From Corallococcus interemptor (GTDB lineage Bacteria; Myxococcota; Myxococcia; Myxococcales; Myxococcaceae), in NCBI RefSeq assembly GCF_003668875.1, contig NZ_RAWM01000001.1, positions 124,001 through 188,000 of the forward strand: a stretch of 64,000 nt of DNA, written 5' to 3'. This document shows, one piece after another, positions 9,212-16,219 of the stretch. Position numbers and translations under genes: made by a program. How positions within the stretch are numbered: the stretch's first letter is position 1; every line of letters begins with the position of its first letter. The notes beneath the pieces were generated by a model, which was not told where the DNA came from, did not search any database, and saw only the letters and a list, made by a program, of their open reading frames with translations.

Positions 9212-10351
9212 ATGATCGTGATGCTCGAGCCGGATTCCCCCGAATCCGTCGTGAACGCCGTCCTCCAACTCGCTTCGCAGTACGAGGGCGTCACCCCGCG
9301 TGCCCACGTCGTCCAGGGCGCCGAGTCCACCATCACGGAGCTCTACCTGCTGGGCTCCACCGCGCAGGTGCCGCTGGAGCCGTTCCAGCAGCTGCCCGGC
9401 GTGCGCCAGGTGGTCCGCGTCTCGCAGAAGTACCGCATCATCGGCCGGCACGGCGGCCAGCGCACCACGGCGGGCTTCGAGTACAACGGCGTCACCTTCG
9501 ACGACAACTCGGTGAACCTGTTCGCGGGCCTGTGCGCGGTGGACTCGCCGGAGAGCGTGGACGCGATGATGGCGGCGCTCGCGCGCTGCGGCATCACCAC
9601 CACGCGCATGGGCGCGTACAAGCCGCGCACCAACCCGTATGAGTTCCAGGGCCTGGGCGCGAAGTGCCTGCCCTACGTCTTCGAGTCCGCGGGCAAGCAC
9701 GGCATCAAGGTCATCGCGATGGAGGTGACGCACCCGCGCCACATCGACGAGATCAACGACGCGCTGAAGAAGGCCGGCACGCCCACGGGCGTGATGCTCC
9801 AGGTGGGTACGCGCAACGCGCAGAACTTCGAATTGCTCAAGGTGATTGGCCAGCAGCGCACCTTCCCGGTGCTCTTCAAGCGCGGCATGGGCATCACGCT
9901 GGAGGAGTCCCTCAACGCGTGCGAGTACGTGGCGAGCGAGGGCAATCCCAAGATTGTGTTCTGCCTGCGCGGCGTGAAGACGCACCTGGGCGACCCGCAC
10001 CGCAACATGGTGGACTTCGCGCACGTGCCGGTGGTGCGCCGCCTCACGCGCATGCCGGTGTGCGTGGACCCCTCGCACGCCATTGGCCGCGCGGAGGCCC
10101 CGCCGGACGGGCTGCCGGACATCTTCCACGCGATTGGCCAGGGCATCATCGCGGGCGCGTCCATGGTGCTGGTGGACTTCCACCCGACGCCGGAGAAGGC
10201 CCTGTGCGACGGGCCGCAGGCGCTGCGCATGGAGCAGCTGGGCGCGCTCCAGCGCTACACGAACATCGTGCGCGCCGCGTACTCGGAGGCCGTGCGCAAC
10301 GGCGATGGGACGACGCAGGCCGCGGCTCCGGCCAAGGCCGTCAGTCGCTGA
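9212..10351 (+). CDS. aroF: 3-deoxy-7-phosphoheptulonate synthase (DAHP synthase, AroF/AroG type II-like Bacillus class)
   Basis: Catalyses condensation of phosphoenolpyruvate with erythrose-4-phosphate, the first step of the shikimate pathway. The 379-residue protein starts at ATG 9212 (MIVMLEP, with AGGAGA upstream). Residues 1-75 form a small ferredoxin-like/ACT-type N-terminal domain (VIVM..., ending QKYRIIGR). The barrel follows, with AGLCAVDSPE, GAYKPRTNPYEFQGLG (KPRTxPxxFQG signature), QVGTRNAQNF, LFKRGMG and VDPSHAIG. The 3' end overlaps the convergent prephenate dehydratase gene by 11 bases. Together with the next two genes it supplies phenylalanine biosynthesis. Confidence 0.95.
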   Translation: MIVMLEPDSPESVVNAVLQLASQYEGVTPRAHVVQGAESTITELYLLGSTAQVPLEPFQQLPGVRQVVRVSQKYRIIGRHGGQRTTAGFEYNGVTFDDNSVNLFAGLCAVDSPESVDAMMAALARCGITTTRMGAYKPRTNPYEFQGLGAKCLPYVFESAGKHGIKVIAMEVTHPRHIDEINDALKKAGTPTGVMLQVGTRNAQNFELLKVIGQQRTFPVLFKRGMGITLEESLNACEYVASEGNPKIVFCLRGVKTHLGDPHRNMVDFAHVPVVRRLTRMPVCVDPSHAIGRAEAPPDGLPDIFHAIGQGIIAGASMVLVDFHPTPEKALCDGPQALRMEQLGALQRYTNIVRAAYSEAVRNGDGTTQAAAPAKAVSR

Positions 10352-11174
10352 GCGCGTAGCTGCCCAGCACCCGGAGCGACGTGCAGGCGCTCCGGGCTTC
10401 GGCCAGGGCCGCCTTCACCGGCGCGGAGCTGTCCGCGCCGTCCACGTCCAGGCACCAGCGGTAGTCCCACGCGCGGACGCCGCCGGGCCGCGACTCCAGC
10501 CGAGCGACGTTCACCCCGTGCGCCGCGAAGGCCGTGAGCACGCCCGCGAGCGCGCCGGGGCCGTTGTCGAGCGTGAGGACGAGGGACGTCTTCCACCGCG
10601 AGCCCAGATTTGGCGGCACGGCCGGGCCCACCGCGAGAAAGCGCGTGGCGTTGTCCGGCGAGTCCGCGATGCCCTCCGCGAGCACGCTGAGTCCGTAGAG
10701 CTCCGCCGCGGTCCGGCTGGCGATGGCCGCCGTTCCCTCCAGCGATTCCTGCGCCACGCGGCGCGCCGCCACGGCGGTGTTCGCCTCGGGCACGGGATGC
10801 AGGTGGTGCTTGCGCAGCCAGCTTCCGCACTGGGCCAGCGCTTGCGGATGCGACAGCGCGCGCGTGAGCCCCTCCAGCGTGCGGCCCGGCGGCGCGAGCA
10901 GGCAGTGATTCACGCGCAGGCGCAGCTCGCCGGAGAGGGGCGGGGTGAACTCCAGCAGCAGGTCCACCACCTCCGCCACGGGCCCCGCGAGCGCGCTCTC
11001 CATGGGCACCACGCCGCCGTCCACCGTGCCCTGGGCCACGGCCTCGAAGACGGCGCGGAAGGTGGGGCAGGGGATGCGCGTCACGGAGGCGCCGAAGAGG
11101 ACGCCCGTGGCCTCGTCGCCGTACGCGCCGCGCTCGCCCTGGAAGGCGATGCGGCGGGGGGCGGCGTCACCCAT
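10341..11174 (-). CDS. Prephenate dehydratase, monofunctional, with ACT domain
   Basis: 277 residues that convert prephenate to phenylpyruvate. Residues about 7-185 form the PDT domain (IAFQGERGAYGDEA at the start, NATRF near residue 177 carrying the catalytic Thr-Arg-Phe motif). The C-terminal ACT domain contains GALAGVL and LESRP, the elements that bind feedback Phe. It overlaps the upstream fused chorismate mutase/dehydratase gene by 8 bases, so the two are translationally coupled, and overlaps aroF convergently by 11 bases. Having two dehydratases side by side is unusual. This copy lacks the mutase domain. Confidence 0.93.
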   Translation of the reverse strand: MGDAAPRRIAFQGERGAYGDEATGVLFGASVTRIPCPTFRAVFEAVAQGTVDGGVVPMESALAGPVAEVVDLLLEFTPPLSGELRLRVNHCLLAPPGRTLEGLTRALSHPQALAQCGSWLRKHHLHPVPEANTAVAARRVAQESLEGTAAIASRTAAELYGLSVLAEGIADSPDNATRFLAVGPAVPPNLGSRWKTSLVLTLDNGPGALAGVLTAFAAHGVNVARLESRPGGVRAWDYRWCLDVDGADSSAPVKAALAEARSACTSLRVLGSYALSD

Positions 11175-12309
11175 CGACGGGCTCCGCTCGCGGGTACGTG
11201 CCCAGCACGCGCAGCGAGGACGTGAGCGGGCGCAGGTCCTCCAGCGCCGCCGTCACCGCCGCGGACGCAGAGTGGCCCTCCACGTCCAGGTAGAAGCGGT
11301 ACTTCCACGGCGCGCCCGGGATGGGGCGGGACTCCAGCTTGGAGAGGTTCACCCCGCGCTGTGTGAGCCGCTGAAGCACCTGGCCCAGCGCGCCCGGGCG
11401 GTGCTCCAGCACGACGAGCAGCGACGTCTTGCACGGTACTTCCGGCGCCAGTGGCGTGGGCTGGCGCGCCACCTCCACGAAGCGCGTGAAGTCCGCGCCG
11501 GCCGGCTGCAGGTTGCTGGCGAGCACCACGAGCCCGAAGCGGCCGGCGGCGGACTCGCTGGCGATGGCGGCCACGGCCGGGTCGTTGCGGTCGGCGACCA
11601 TCTGCGCGGCGATGGCGGTGTCCGGCCCCGGCACGGCGCGGGCCCAGGGCACGTGCGTGTGCAGGAAGTCCTCGCACTGCGCCAGCGCCTGCGGATGGGA
11701 GAGCACCTCGCGCAGGTCCTCCACCTTCGCGCCCTTCACGCCCAGGAGCCGGTGGTCCACCTGGCTCACCACTTCGCCGGTGATGACGCCGTCGCCCGCG
11801 GCGAGCACGTCGTAGGTCTCGTTCATGCTGCCGGCGGTGGTGTTCTCGATGGGCAGGAGCAGCACGTCCTGCTCGCCCTGCTTGAGGGCACCCACGGCCT
11901 GGCGGGCGGTGTCGAAGCCGGTGAGGAGCACTCCGCCGGGACGGTGTCCGTAGCGCTGACGGGCGGCCAGGTGGCTGTAGGAGCCCTCGACGCCCAGATA
12001 GCCCACGCGCAGGGGCGTGGTGTCCAGGCGCGTGACGAGGGCCTGCTGACGGGCCACGGACATGTCGAGGATGACGCGGTAGAGGCGCTCGACTTCATGC
12101 GGATCCAGGCCGCGCTCCGCCGCCCGGCCGCGCAGCTTGCGCAGGAGCAGGTCCTCGCGTTGCGGGTCCCGGAAGGGCCAGGCCGTCACCAGCTTGGCGC
12201 GCGCCACGTCATCGGCCAGGGCCATGCGCCGCTGGAGCGCATCGAGGATGTCCTCGTCGATGCGTTCGATTTGCGTCCGCAGGGTCTCCAGGGAGGGGAT
12301 GTCCGCCAT
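11167..12309 (-). CDS. pheA: Bifunctional chorismate mutase / prephenate dehydratase (P-protein)
   Basis: 380 residues. Residues about 5-90 form an AroQ-type chorismate mutase (LRTQIERIDEDILDALQRR, with Arg residues matching the active site). Residues about 100-280 form prephenate dehydratase (VGYLGVEGSYSHLAA; DFTRF near 265). Residues about 290-370 form an ACT domain (GALGQVL and LESRP). It channels chorismate to phenylpyruvate and is likely feedback-regulated by Phe. It is the first gene of a two-gene operon with the monofunctional dehydratase. Confidence 0.95.
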   Translation of the reverse strand: MADIPSLETLRTQIERIDEDILDALQRRMALADDVARAKLVTAWPFRDPQREDLLLRKLRGRAAERGLDPHEVERLYRVILDMSVARQQALVTRLDTTPLRVGYLGVEGSYSHLAARQRYGHRPGGVLLTGFDTARQAVGALKQGEQDVLLLPIENTTAGSMNETYDVLAAGDGVITGEVVSQVDHRLLGVKGAKVEDLREVLSHPQALAQCEDFLHTHVPWARAVPGPDTAIAAQMVADRNDPAVAAIASESAAGRFGLVVLASNLQPAGADFTRFVEVARQPTPLAPEVPCKTSLLVVLEHRPGALGQVLQRLTQRGVNLSKLESRPIPGAPWKYRFYLDVEGHSASAAVTAALEDLRPLTSSLRVLGTYPRAEPVDG

Positions 12310-12345
12310 GGCCGGAACATAACAACTCGCGTCGAAGACGCGCCC

Positions 12346-12936
12346 TCACATTCCCAGGCGCCGGACGAGCTCCGGGGGGACCGGGTAGACGGACTCCTTG
12401 GGCAGGTGGCGCGTGGCCTGGTCCGCGCGGCCATCGTCCAGGTGCTTGCGCAGCTTCTGGACCAGGGGCGTGAGGTCGGTGATGGACACGGTCCAGTCGT
12501 CCACGAAGCGCTGGATGACGGCGCGGCTCAGGCCCACCTGGATGCTGTCGTGGGGCAGGCCCGCGCCGCGCAACGTGCGCTCCGGATCCCACTGGATGTG
12601 GACGGGCGCGGAGTCGAAGGCCTTGCGCCACGCGTCCGGCGAGCCGTGGGCCTTCGGCTCGAAGCCGGTGAGGACGCCGGAGGACAGCGCCTCCTCCCAG
12701 CCGGAGCGCTTGATGCGAACGGCGAGCGTGCGCTCCTGGCCGCTCTTCCGGCCCCAGTTGGAGCGGTGCATGAGCCACAGGAAGCTGGGTTTGATCCACG
12801 TCATCCGGCCCACGGAGAACGGCGGGCCGAACTTCTGCTGCTTCACGGCCACGTCGGCGATGGCGTCCGAGTAGGCCTGGTAGATGACGATGGTGGCTCG
12901 GTCGAAGTCGGCGCGGACTTCGCGGGCTGCGCTCAT
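12346..12936 (-). CDS. DUF4291 domain protein
   Basis: 196 residues, the usual length of the DUF4291 family. Recognisable stretches are TIVIYQAYSDAIAD near the start, RMTWIKPSFLWLMHRSNW (residues about 44-61) and IQWDPER. The protein is soluble and cytosolic; no function has been established for the family. Its ATG overlaps the stop codon of the upstream EVE-domain gene (ATGA), so the two are made together. The EVE partner suggests a nucleic-acid-related role, but that is inference. Confidence 0.85.
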   Translation of the reverse strand: MSAAREVRADFDRATIVIYQAYSDAIADVAVKQQKFGPPFSVGRMTWIKPSFLWLMHRSNWGRKSGQERTLAVRIKRSGWEEALSSGVLTGFEPKAHGSPDAWRKAFDSAPVHIQWDPERTLRGAGLPHDSIQVGLSRAVIQRFVDDWTVSITDLTPLVQKLRKHLDDGRADQATRHLPKESVYPVPPELVRRLGM

Positions 12937-13409
12937 GGGCGGGCTCTGGGGCTGGCTTTCGGCTTGGGTTTGGCGGCTGCCGTTTTGGGAAGCTTCGTCT
13001 TGCCCATCTTGAGGACGAGCTCGAAGTGTTCGGCGGGGGTGGGCGTGACGCTGAGGCGGCTGCGGGTGAGCAGCGGGAAGTCCTTGAGCGCGGGCGTGGC
13101 CTTGATGGTGGCCAGCGTCACCGGCGTGGTGAAGGCGACGACGGGGCCCACGTCCACGGAGGCCCAGTCCTCGCCGGGAGCGGTGGGGTCGGGGCCGGGA
13201 TGGGAGAGGACCTGCGCCACGCCGACGACGGCCTTGTCTTCATTGGAGTGGTAGTAGAGGCACAGGTCCCCGGGCGTCATGGCCCGCAGGTTGTTGCGTG
13301 CCTCGAAGTTGCGCACGCCCGTCCACTCCGTCCTGCCGTCCTCCTCCAGCTTCGCGTACGCGTAGACGGAGGGTTCGCTCTTGATCAACCAGTACCGCGG
13401 AGTCGCCAT
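12933..13409 (-). CDS. EVE domain protein (PUA-like fold)
   Basis: 158 residues beginning YWLIKSEPSVYAY, the signature start of EVE domains, with WTGVRNFEARNNLRAM and GDLCLYYHSN following. EVE domains are PUA-like and bind modified nucleobases in DNA or RNA. The C-terminal 25 residues are a basic Lys/Pro/Ala tail that could contact nucleic acid. The ATG at 13409 was chosen because family members begin at this point. It is translationally coupled to the DUF4291 gene. A mutated copy of its first codons survives 1.2 kb away at 14647 onward. Confidence 0.88.
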   Translation of the reverse strand: MATPRYWLIKSEPSVYAYAKLEEDGRTEWTGVRNFEARNNLRAMTPGDLCLYYHSNEDKAVVGVAQVLSHPGPDPTAPGEDWASVDVGPVVAFTTPVTLATIKATPALKDFPLLTRSRLSVTPTPAEHFELVLKMGKTKLPKTAAAKPKPKASPRARP

Positions 13410-13425
13410 GGCGGCGCACCCTAGC

Positions 13426-14373
13426 TCAGGGAGGCGTCTCCCGCGCCAGCGCAGCGCCCTGGCGCTGGTGGAGATCCAGGAGGTGTGAGTCGTCCATGGC
13501 GGAGACTTCACCCCGGGTGGGATCCTCTTCCGTGTAGCCCACGCGCTGAGCGGCGTCTTTGAGTCCGACGTGGAGTTCCCGGACGGCGGTCCAGGTGCTC
13601 CGGTCGTCTTGAGCCTGGGCGCAGGGAAGGGGCGTCAGGATGCTGGCGGTCCCCTGAGGAGGCAGTTGCTCTGGCAGCTCGTTGAAGGAGAGGAAGGCAT
13701 CCGCCGGGATGCGCAGTGGTGACGCCGTGTTCGTGAAGCGGGTCACGACGGGGAGCGTGCGGACGTGGACACCGTCCATCCGCGTCGGCGAGGAGCTTGG
13801 GGGCCGGCCGTAGGTGAGGGTCGACATGTCGATCTGCACGGCGCACATGTCTGGATGAACGGACAGCATGAGGGCGTCGCCACGCTGGATGTCGGCCCGG
13901 AAGTTGCGCGAGACGCCGACGGAGGAAACCCGCAGGTAGATCTCATGGGGGCCGGTGGGAATCGGATAGACGAGGTGCTGGCCGTCATGGAGCACCGGCG
14001 CCACGGGCTCGTTGTCCACACGCAGGTTGATGTCGCGGTCGGGGTCCTCCGTGTGGGTCACGATGTGGAGGGAACCGCTGCCGCCCTGGCCGATGAGCAG
14101 GATGCCTCCCATCACCAGCACGGCCAGGAGGAGCCCCAGGCCAAGCAACATGGGCACCGGTGAGGAGGGTGCCTCCGCGACCTCCGGTGGGGCGAGCGTA
14201 GGTGCTTCCGGCGCGTGCGCGCCCAGCAGGGTGTCGCTCGTCGCGTGGGGAAGGTGGCTGCTATTGGATTCGGTGAGGAGGGAGAACACCCACCGCACCA
14301 GGAGGACCAGGAGGAGGATTCCCAGCGCCTCCAGTGCGTTGCCTTCGAGGATGTACCGGATGAGCTTGAGCAT
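13426..14373 (-). CDS. Two-helix membrane protein, paralogue of the 15450-16148 gene
   Basis: 315 residues of unknown function. There are two hydrophobic segments, about residues 15-33 (LGILLLVLLVRWVFSLL) and 74-93 (LLGLGLLLAVLVMGGILLI), separated by a 40-residue Pro/Ala/Ser loop containing SDTLLGA. A soluble C-terminal half follows, with PIPTGPHEIYLRV and CAVQID, probably on the periplasmic side. The SDTLLGA loop, the Cys-x-Val-Gln-x-Asp segment and the CAQAxDD...GYTE end are shared with the protein at 15450-16148, so the two are tandem duplicates. It is preceded by a shared promoter-like element and leader hairpin. Confidence 0.72.
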   Translation of the reverse strand: MLKLIRYILEGNALEALGILLLVLLVRWVFSLLTESNSSHLPHATSDTLLGAHAPEAPTLAPPEVAEAPSSPVPMLLGLGLLLAVLVMGGILLIGQGGSGSLHIVTHTEDPDRDINLRVDNEPVAPVLHDGQHLVYPIPTGPHEIYLRVSSVGVSRNFRADIQRGDALMLSVHPDMCAVQIDMSTLTYGRPPSSSPTRMDGVHVRTLPVVTRFTNTASPLRIPADAFLSFNELPEQLPPQGTASILTPLPCAQAQDDRSTWTAVRELHVGLKDAAQRVGYTEEDPTRGEVSAMDDSHLLDLHQRQGAALARETPP

Positions 14374-14380
14374 GCTTCCC

Positions 14381-14409
14381 CCCTGAGGCGGCCTTCCGCC
14401 ACCTCAGGG
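14381..14409 (-). promoter_or_regulatory. Leader hairpin next to the ribosome site of the 14373 gene
   Basis: The arms CCCTGAGG (14381-14388) and CCTCAGGG (14402-14409) pair perfectly and end 7 bases upstream of the start codon, so the arm nearest the start overlaps the G-rich ribosome binding site. The paralogous gene at 16148 has the same kind of hairpin in the same place. This could gate translation. Confidence 0.5.
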
Positions 14410-14412
14410 TGT

Positions 14413-14442
14413 TTCATGGCACGCTGTGCTTTCAAGCGTCAA
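14413..14442 (-). promoter_or_regulatory. Promoter-like element TTGACG-N18-CATGAA
   Basis: On the minus strand TTGACG (14437-14442) is followed 18 bases later by CATGAA (14413-14418), ahead of the leader hairpin. The same two hexamers at the same spacing precede the paralogous gene (16190-16219). The conservation between duplicates is the main support; the -10 match to consensus is weak. Confidence 0.4.
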
Positions 14443-14460
14443 GAACCGGGCTCGAGCCCC

Positions 14461-14646
14461 ACGGAAGGTGGGGATGTCTCTTCCAGACAGGATGGTTTTC
14501 AAGAGCCCGATTCCACCGGCCCCTGGCAGCCTCTCCGGATTCCGGGCGGGTGGATGGTTGAGCAGAATGAACTCAGTCAGCTGGAGCCCGATGGGGCTGT
14601 TGACGACCGCCAGTTCTGGCTTTGCTTTACCGAGGACCTCTCCGAC
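14461..14646 (+). pseudogene. Truncated coding remnant with a PWQPLRIPGGW ... FWLCFTEDL stretch
   Basis: Read in the frame beginning at 14461, this segment gives a protein-like sequence (PWQPLRIPGGW, QLEPDG, DDRQFW, CFTEDL). From memory it resembles the N-terminal part of a family of small soluble proteins, some near polymorphic toxin loci. It has no convincing start or ribosome site. It stops being protein-like at about 14646, exactly where the duplicated EVE-gene edge begins, so it looks like a fragment cut by rearrangement. The family resemblance is recalled, not computed, so the identity is tentative. Confidence 0.35.
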
Positions 14647-14745
14647 TCAACCCGTACCGCGGAGTCGCAATGGCAGCGCACCCTGGCTCAGGGCTGGGTA
14701 TCGTGCGTCGTCCATCGCATGGGCTTCACGCCGGGCGGGAAATCT
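14647..14745. repeat. Decayed copy of the EVE-gene start and adjacent gene end
   Basis: Positions 14647-14692 match 13386-13431 at 42 of 46 bases; that source covers the first codons of the EVE gene and its upstream edge. The EVE start codon is destroyed in this copy. The following bases to about 14745 resemble 13485-13530, the 3' part of the neighbouring membrane-protein gene. It is a scar of the tandem duplication that produced the two membrane-protein paralogues. Nothing else was recognised in the 14374-14754 gap beyond the promoter, hairpin and remnant listed separately. Confidence 0.7.
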
Positions 14746-14754
14746 CTCCGGTCG

Positions 14755-15387
14755 CTACTGCAATTCGAACGTGGAGAGGAGTTGCTGGTAGGGATCAGTC
14801 TTCTCGCCGTGGCGCATGTAGATGAGTTCGTACAACCGGTCGTGCACGAGGATGAAGCGTATCGAAAAGCGCAGGCCGCTGGAGGCCTGGACGGCCTCGA
14901 TGTCCCGGCCAGGGAAGGAATCTTCGCTGTCCCGAGCGCCATTCACGGTGACCGGCTCCGCGTGCAATAGCGTGAGATTGTAATTGCGAAGCACCAGGTT
15001 GACTGCGCTCCTCAGTGCCACGTCGGGGCTCAACCCGTCTGTCAGATCGTCCGCCTGTGACACGCCGATTGACACGAAGCCCTCCTTGTTCTTGGTTGGG
15101 GCGATATAGGAGAGCACGTCTACATCGCCGGTGTCTGTCTTCAGTGTCTGTTCTTTTACCTCCAGGGGAGCAGGGAAGGAGGCGCTGAACCTACCTTTGG
15201 CAGAGGTCATCCGCGACCAGCCCTGTAAGACCTCCCGGTCCGAGGTCTCATGGGCCGCGGCCTTCGCAGGGGTGGGCTTGACGGTGGCCGCCCGGGGCGC
15301 ATCCGCTTGGGTGATGACGGGATAGGTGACGCAGGAAACGGTGAATGACAGCACGGCGGACACAGTCAGGGCTTGAAGTGAGCGCAT
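14755..15387 (-). CDS. Lipoprotein of unknown function
   Basis: 210 residues. The N-terminus has a signal peptide with lipobox FTVSC (Cys19), so the mature protein should be lipidated. The body begins after an Ala/Thr/Pro-rich spacer and includes FSASFPAPLEVKEQTLKTD, a pattern seen in small periplasmic proteins that follow gene products for stress or secretion. DSEDSFPGRDI and the Tyr-rich stretch LYELIYMRHG near the end are reminiscent of the same family. It lies 62 bases downstream of the 15450-16148 gene on the same strand and is probably transcribed with it. The function is unknown. Confidence 0.75.
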   Translation of the reverse strand: MRSLQALTVSAVLSFTVSCVTYPVITQADAPRAATVKPTPAKAAAHETSDREVLQGWSRMTSAKGRFSASFPAPLEVKEQTLKTDTGDVDVLSYIAPTKNKEGFVSIGVSQADDLTDGLSPDVALRSAVNLVLRNYNLTLLHAEPVTVNGARDSEDSFPGRDIEAVQASSGLRFSIRFILVHDRLYELIYMRHGEKTDPYQQLLSTFELQ

Positions 15388-15449
15388 GTGCTGCGAATCC
15401 TAACACGCAATGCTTGCCCCTCCGTGCCGATGGCCCTCCTGTGCCGGAT

Positions 15450-16148
15450 TCAAGGCATTTCGCTCGCCTGGGCTTCCCCCTGGGGGGAGCTGTCCTCCGT
15501 GTAGCCGGCACGTCGCGCCCATTCCCTGACGACGGGGCTGTTCGTGCGCACGGCGTCCCAGGCGCCCTGGTCATCCCGGGCTTGGGCGCAGGAGCCCCCC
15601 ATGTCGACCTGCACGATGCACAGGTCCGGGTTGACGGAGAGCATGAAGGCTTCATCGTCGCGGACGTCGACCTGCAAATAGCGACTGTTGCCGCCAATCT
15701 CCGCGTCCCAGAGCCCGACGCGGTGGGAGCCGCTGGGAATCGAATAGGTGAAGTGACGTCCGACCTGATGGATCGGCTCCAAATCCTTGAAATCCACACT
15801 CAGGCGCACCCTGCCGCCCATGACATGGATGAAGCCTCCCTTGTCACGGTTCAGGAAGAGGATGCCGCCCACCACCGCCACCGCCGCGAGGATTCCCAGC
15901 TCGCGCTTCGTGATCCACTCCGTTTTCAGGACCTCTTCCGCGGGTGGTGGAGGCGGGGCTTCGTACGCACCGAGCAGGGTGTCACTCGTCGGAGGAGGCT
16001 CGGTGCGGGTGAGCCGGGAGTACGCCCACTTTCCGGCGAGCGCCACTACCAGGAAGACCCCGGCCGCCTCCACGTAGACGCCCTCGCGGACCATCAAGAT
16101 GGCAGTGGTGACGACGAACCCGTTGTAACCGATACGGGTGATGCCCAT
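15450..16148 (-). CDS. Two-helix membrane protein, paralogue of the 13426-14373 gene
   Basis: 232 residues. Hydrophobic segments lie at about residues 10-50 and 88-102 (LGILAAVAVVGGILFL), with an intervening loop containing SDTLLGAYE and a Pro-rich run. The soluble C-terminal domain carries CIVQVDMG and CAQARDDQGAWDAV, ending near RAGYTED, matching the larger paralogue. It lacks roughly 60 residues that the paralogue has between those two segments. It shares promoter hexamers and a leader hairpin with that gene. Function unknown; likely inner-membrane with a periplasmic domain. Confidence 0.7.
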   Translation of the reverse strand: MGITRIGYNGFVVTTAILMVREGVYVEAAGVFLVVALAGKWAYSRLTRTEPPPTSDTLLGAYEAPPPPPAEEVLKTEWITKRELGILAAVAVVGGILFLNRDKGGFIHVMGGRVRLSVDFKDLEPIHQVGRHFTYSIPSGSHRVGLWDAEIGGNSRYLQVDVRDDEAFMLSVNPDLCIVQVDMGGSCAQARDDQGAWDAVRTNSPVVREWARRAGYTEDSSPQGEAQASEMP

Positions 16149-16155
16149 GGCTTTC

Positions 16156-16187
16156 CCCCTGAAACGGCCTTCCCACCTCTTCAGGGG
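16156..16187 (-). promoter_or_regulatory. Leader hairpin next to the ribosome site of the 16148 gene
   Basis: CCCCTGAA (16156-16163) pairs perfectly with TTCAGGGG (16180-16187), just ahead of the start codon. It sits where the paralogous gene has its own hairpin. One pair differs compensatorily between the two (G-C in one, A-T in the other), which supports a selected structure. Confidence 0.5.
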
Positions 16188-16189
16188 AG

Positions 16190-16219
16190 TTCATGGCACG
16201 TCTGCTTTTGGAGCGTCAA
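16190..16219 (-). promoter_or_regulatory. Promoter-like element TTGACG-N18-CATGAA
   Basis: Minus-strand TTGACG (16214-16219) and CATGAA (16190-16195) repeat the hexamers and 18-base spacing found before the paralogue at 14413-14442. The -35 hexamer overlaps the stop codon of the upstream WD40-like gene. Confidence 0.4.
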
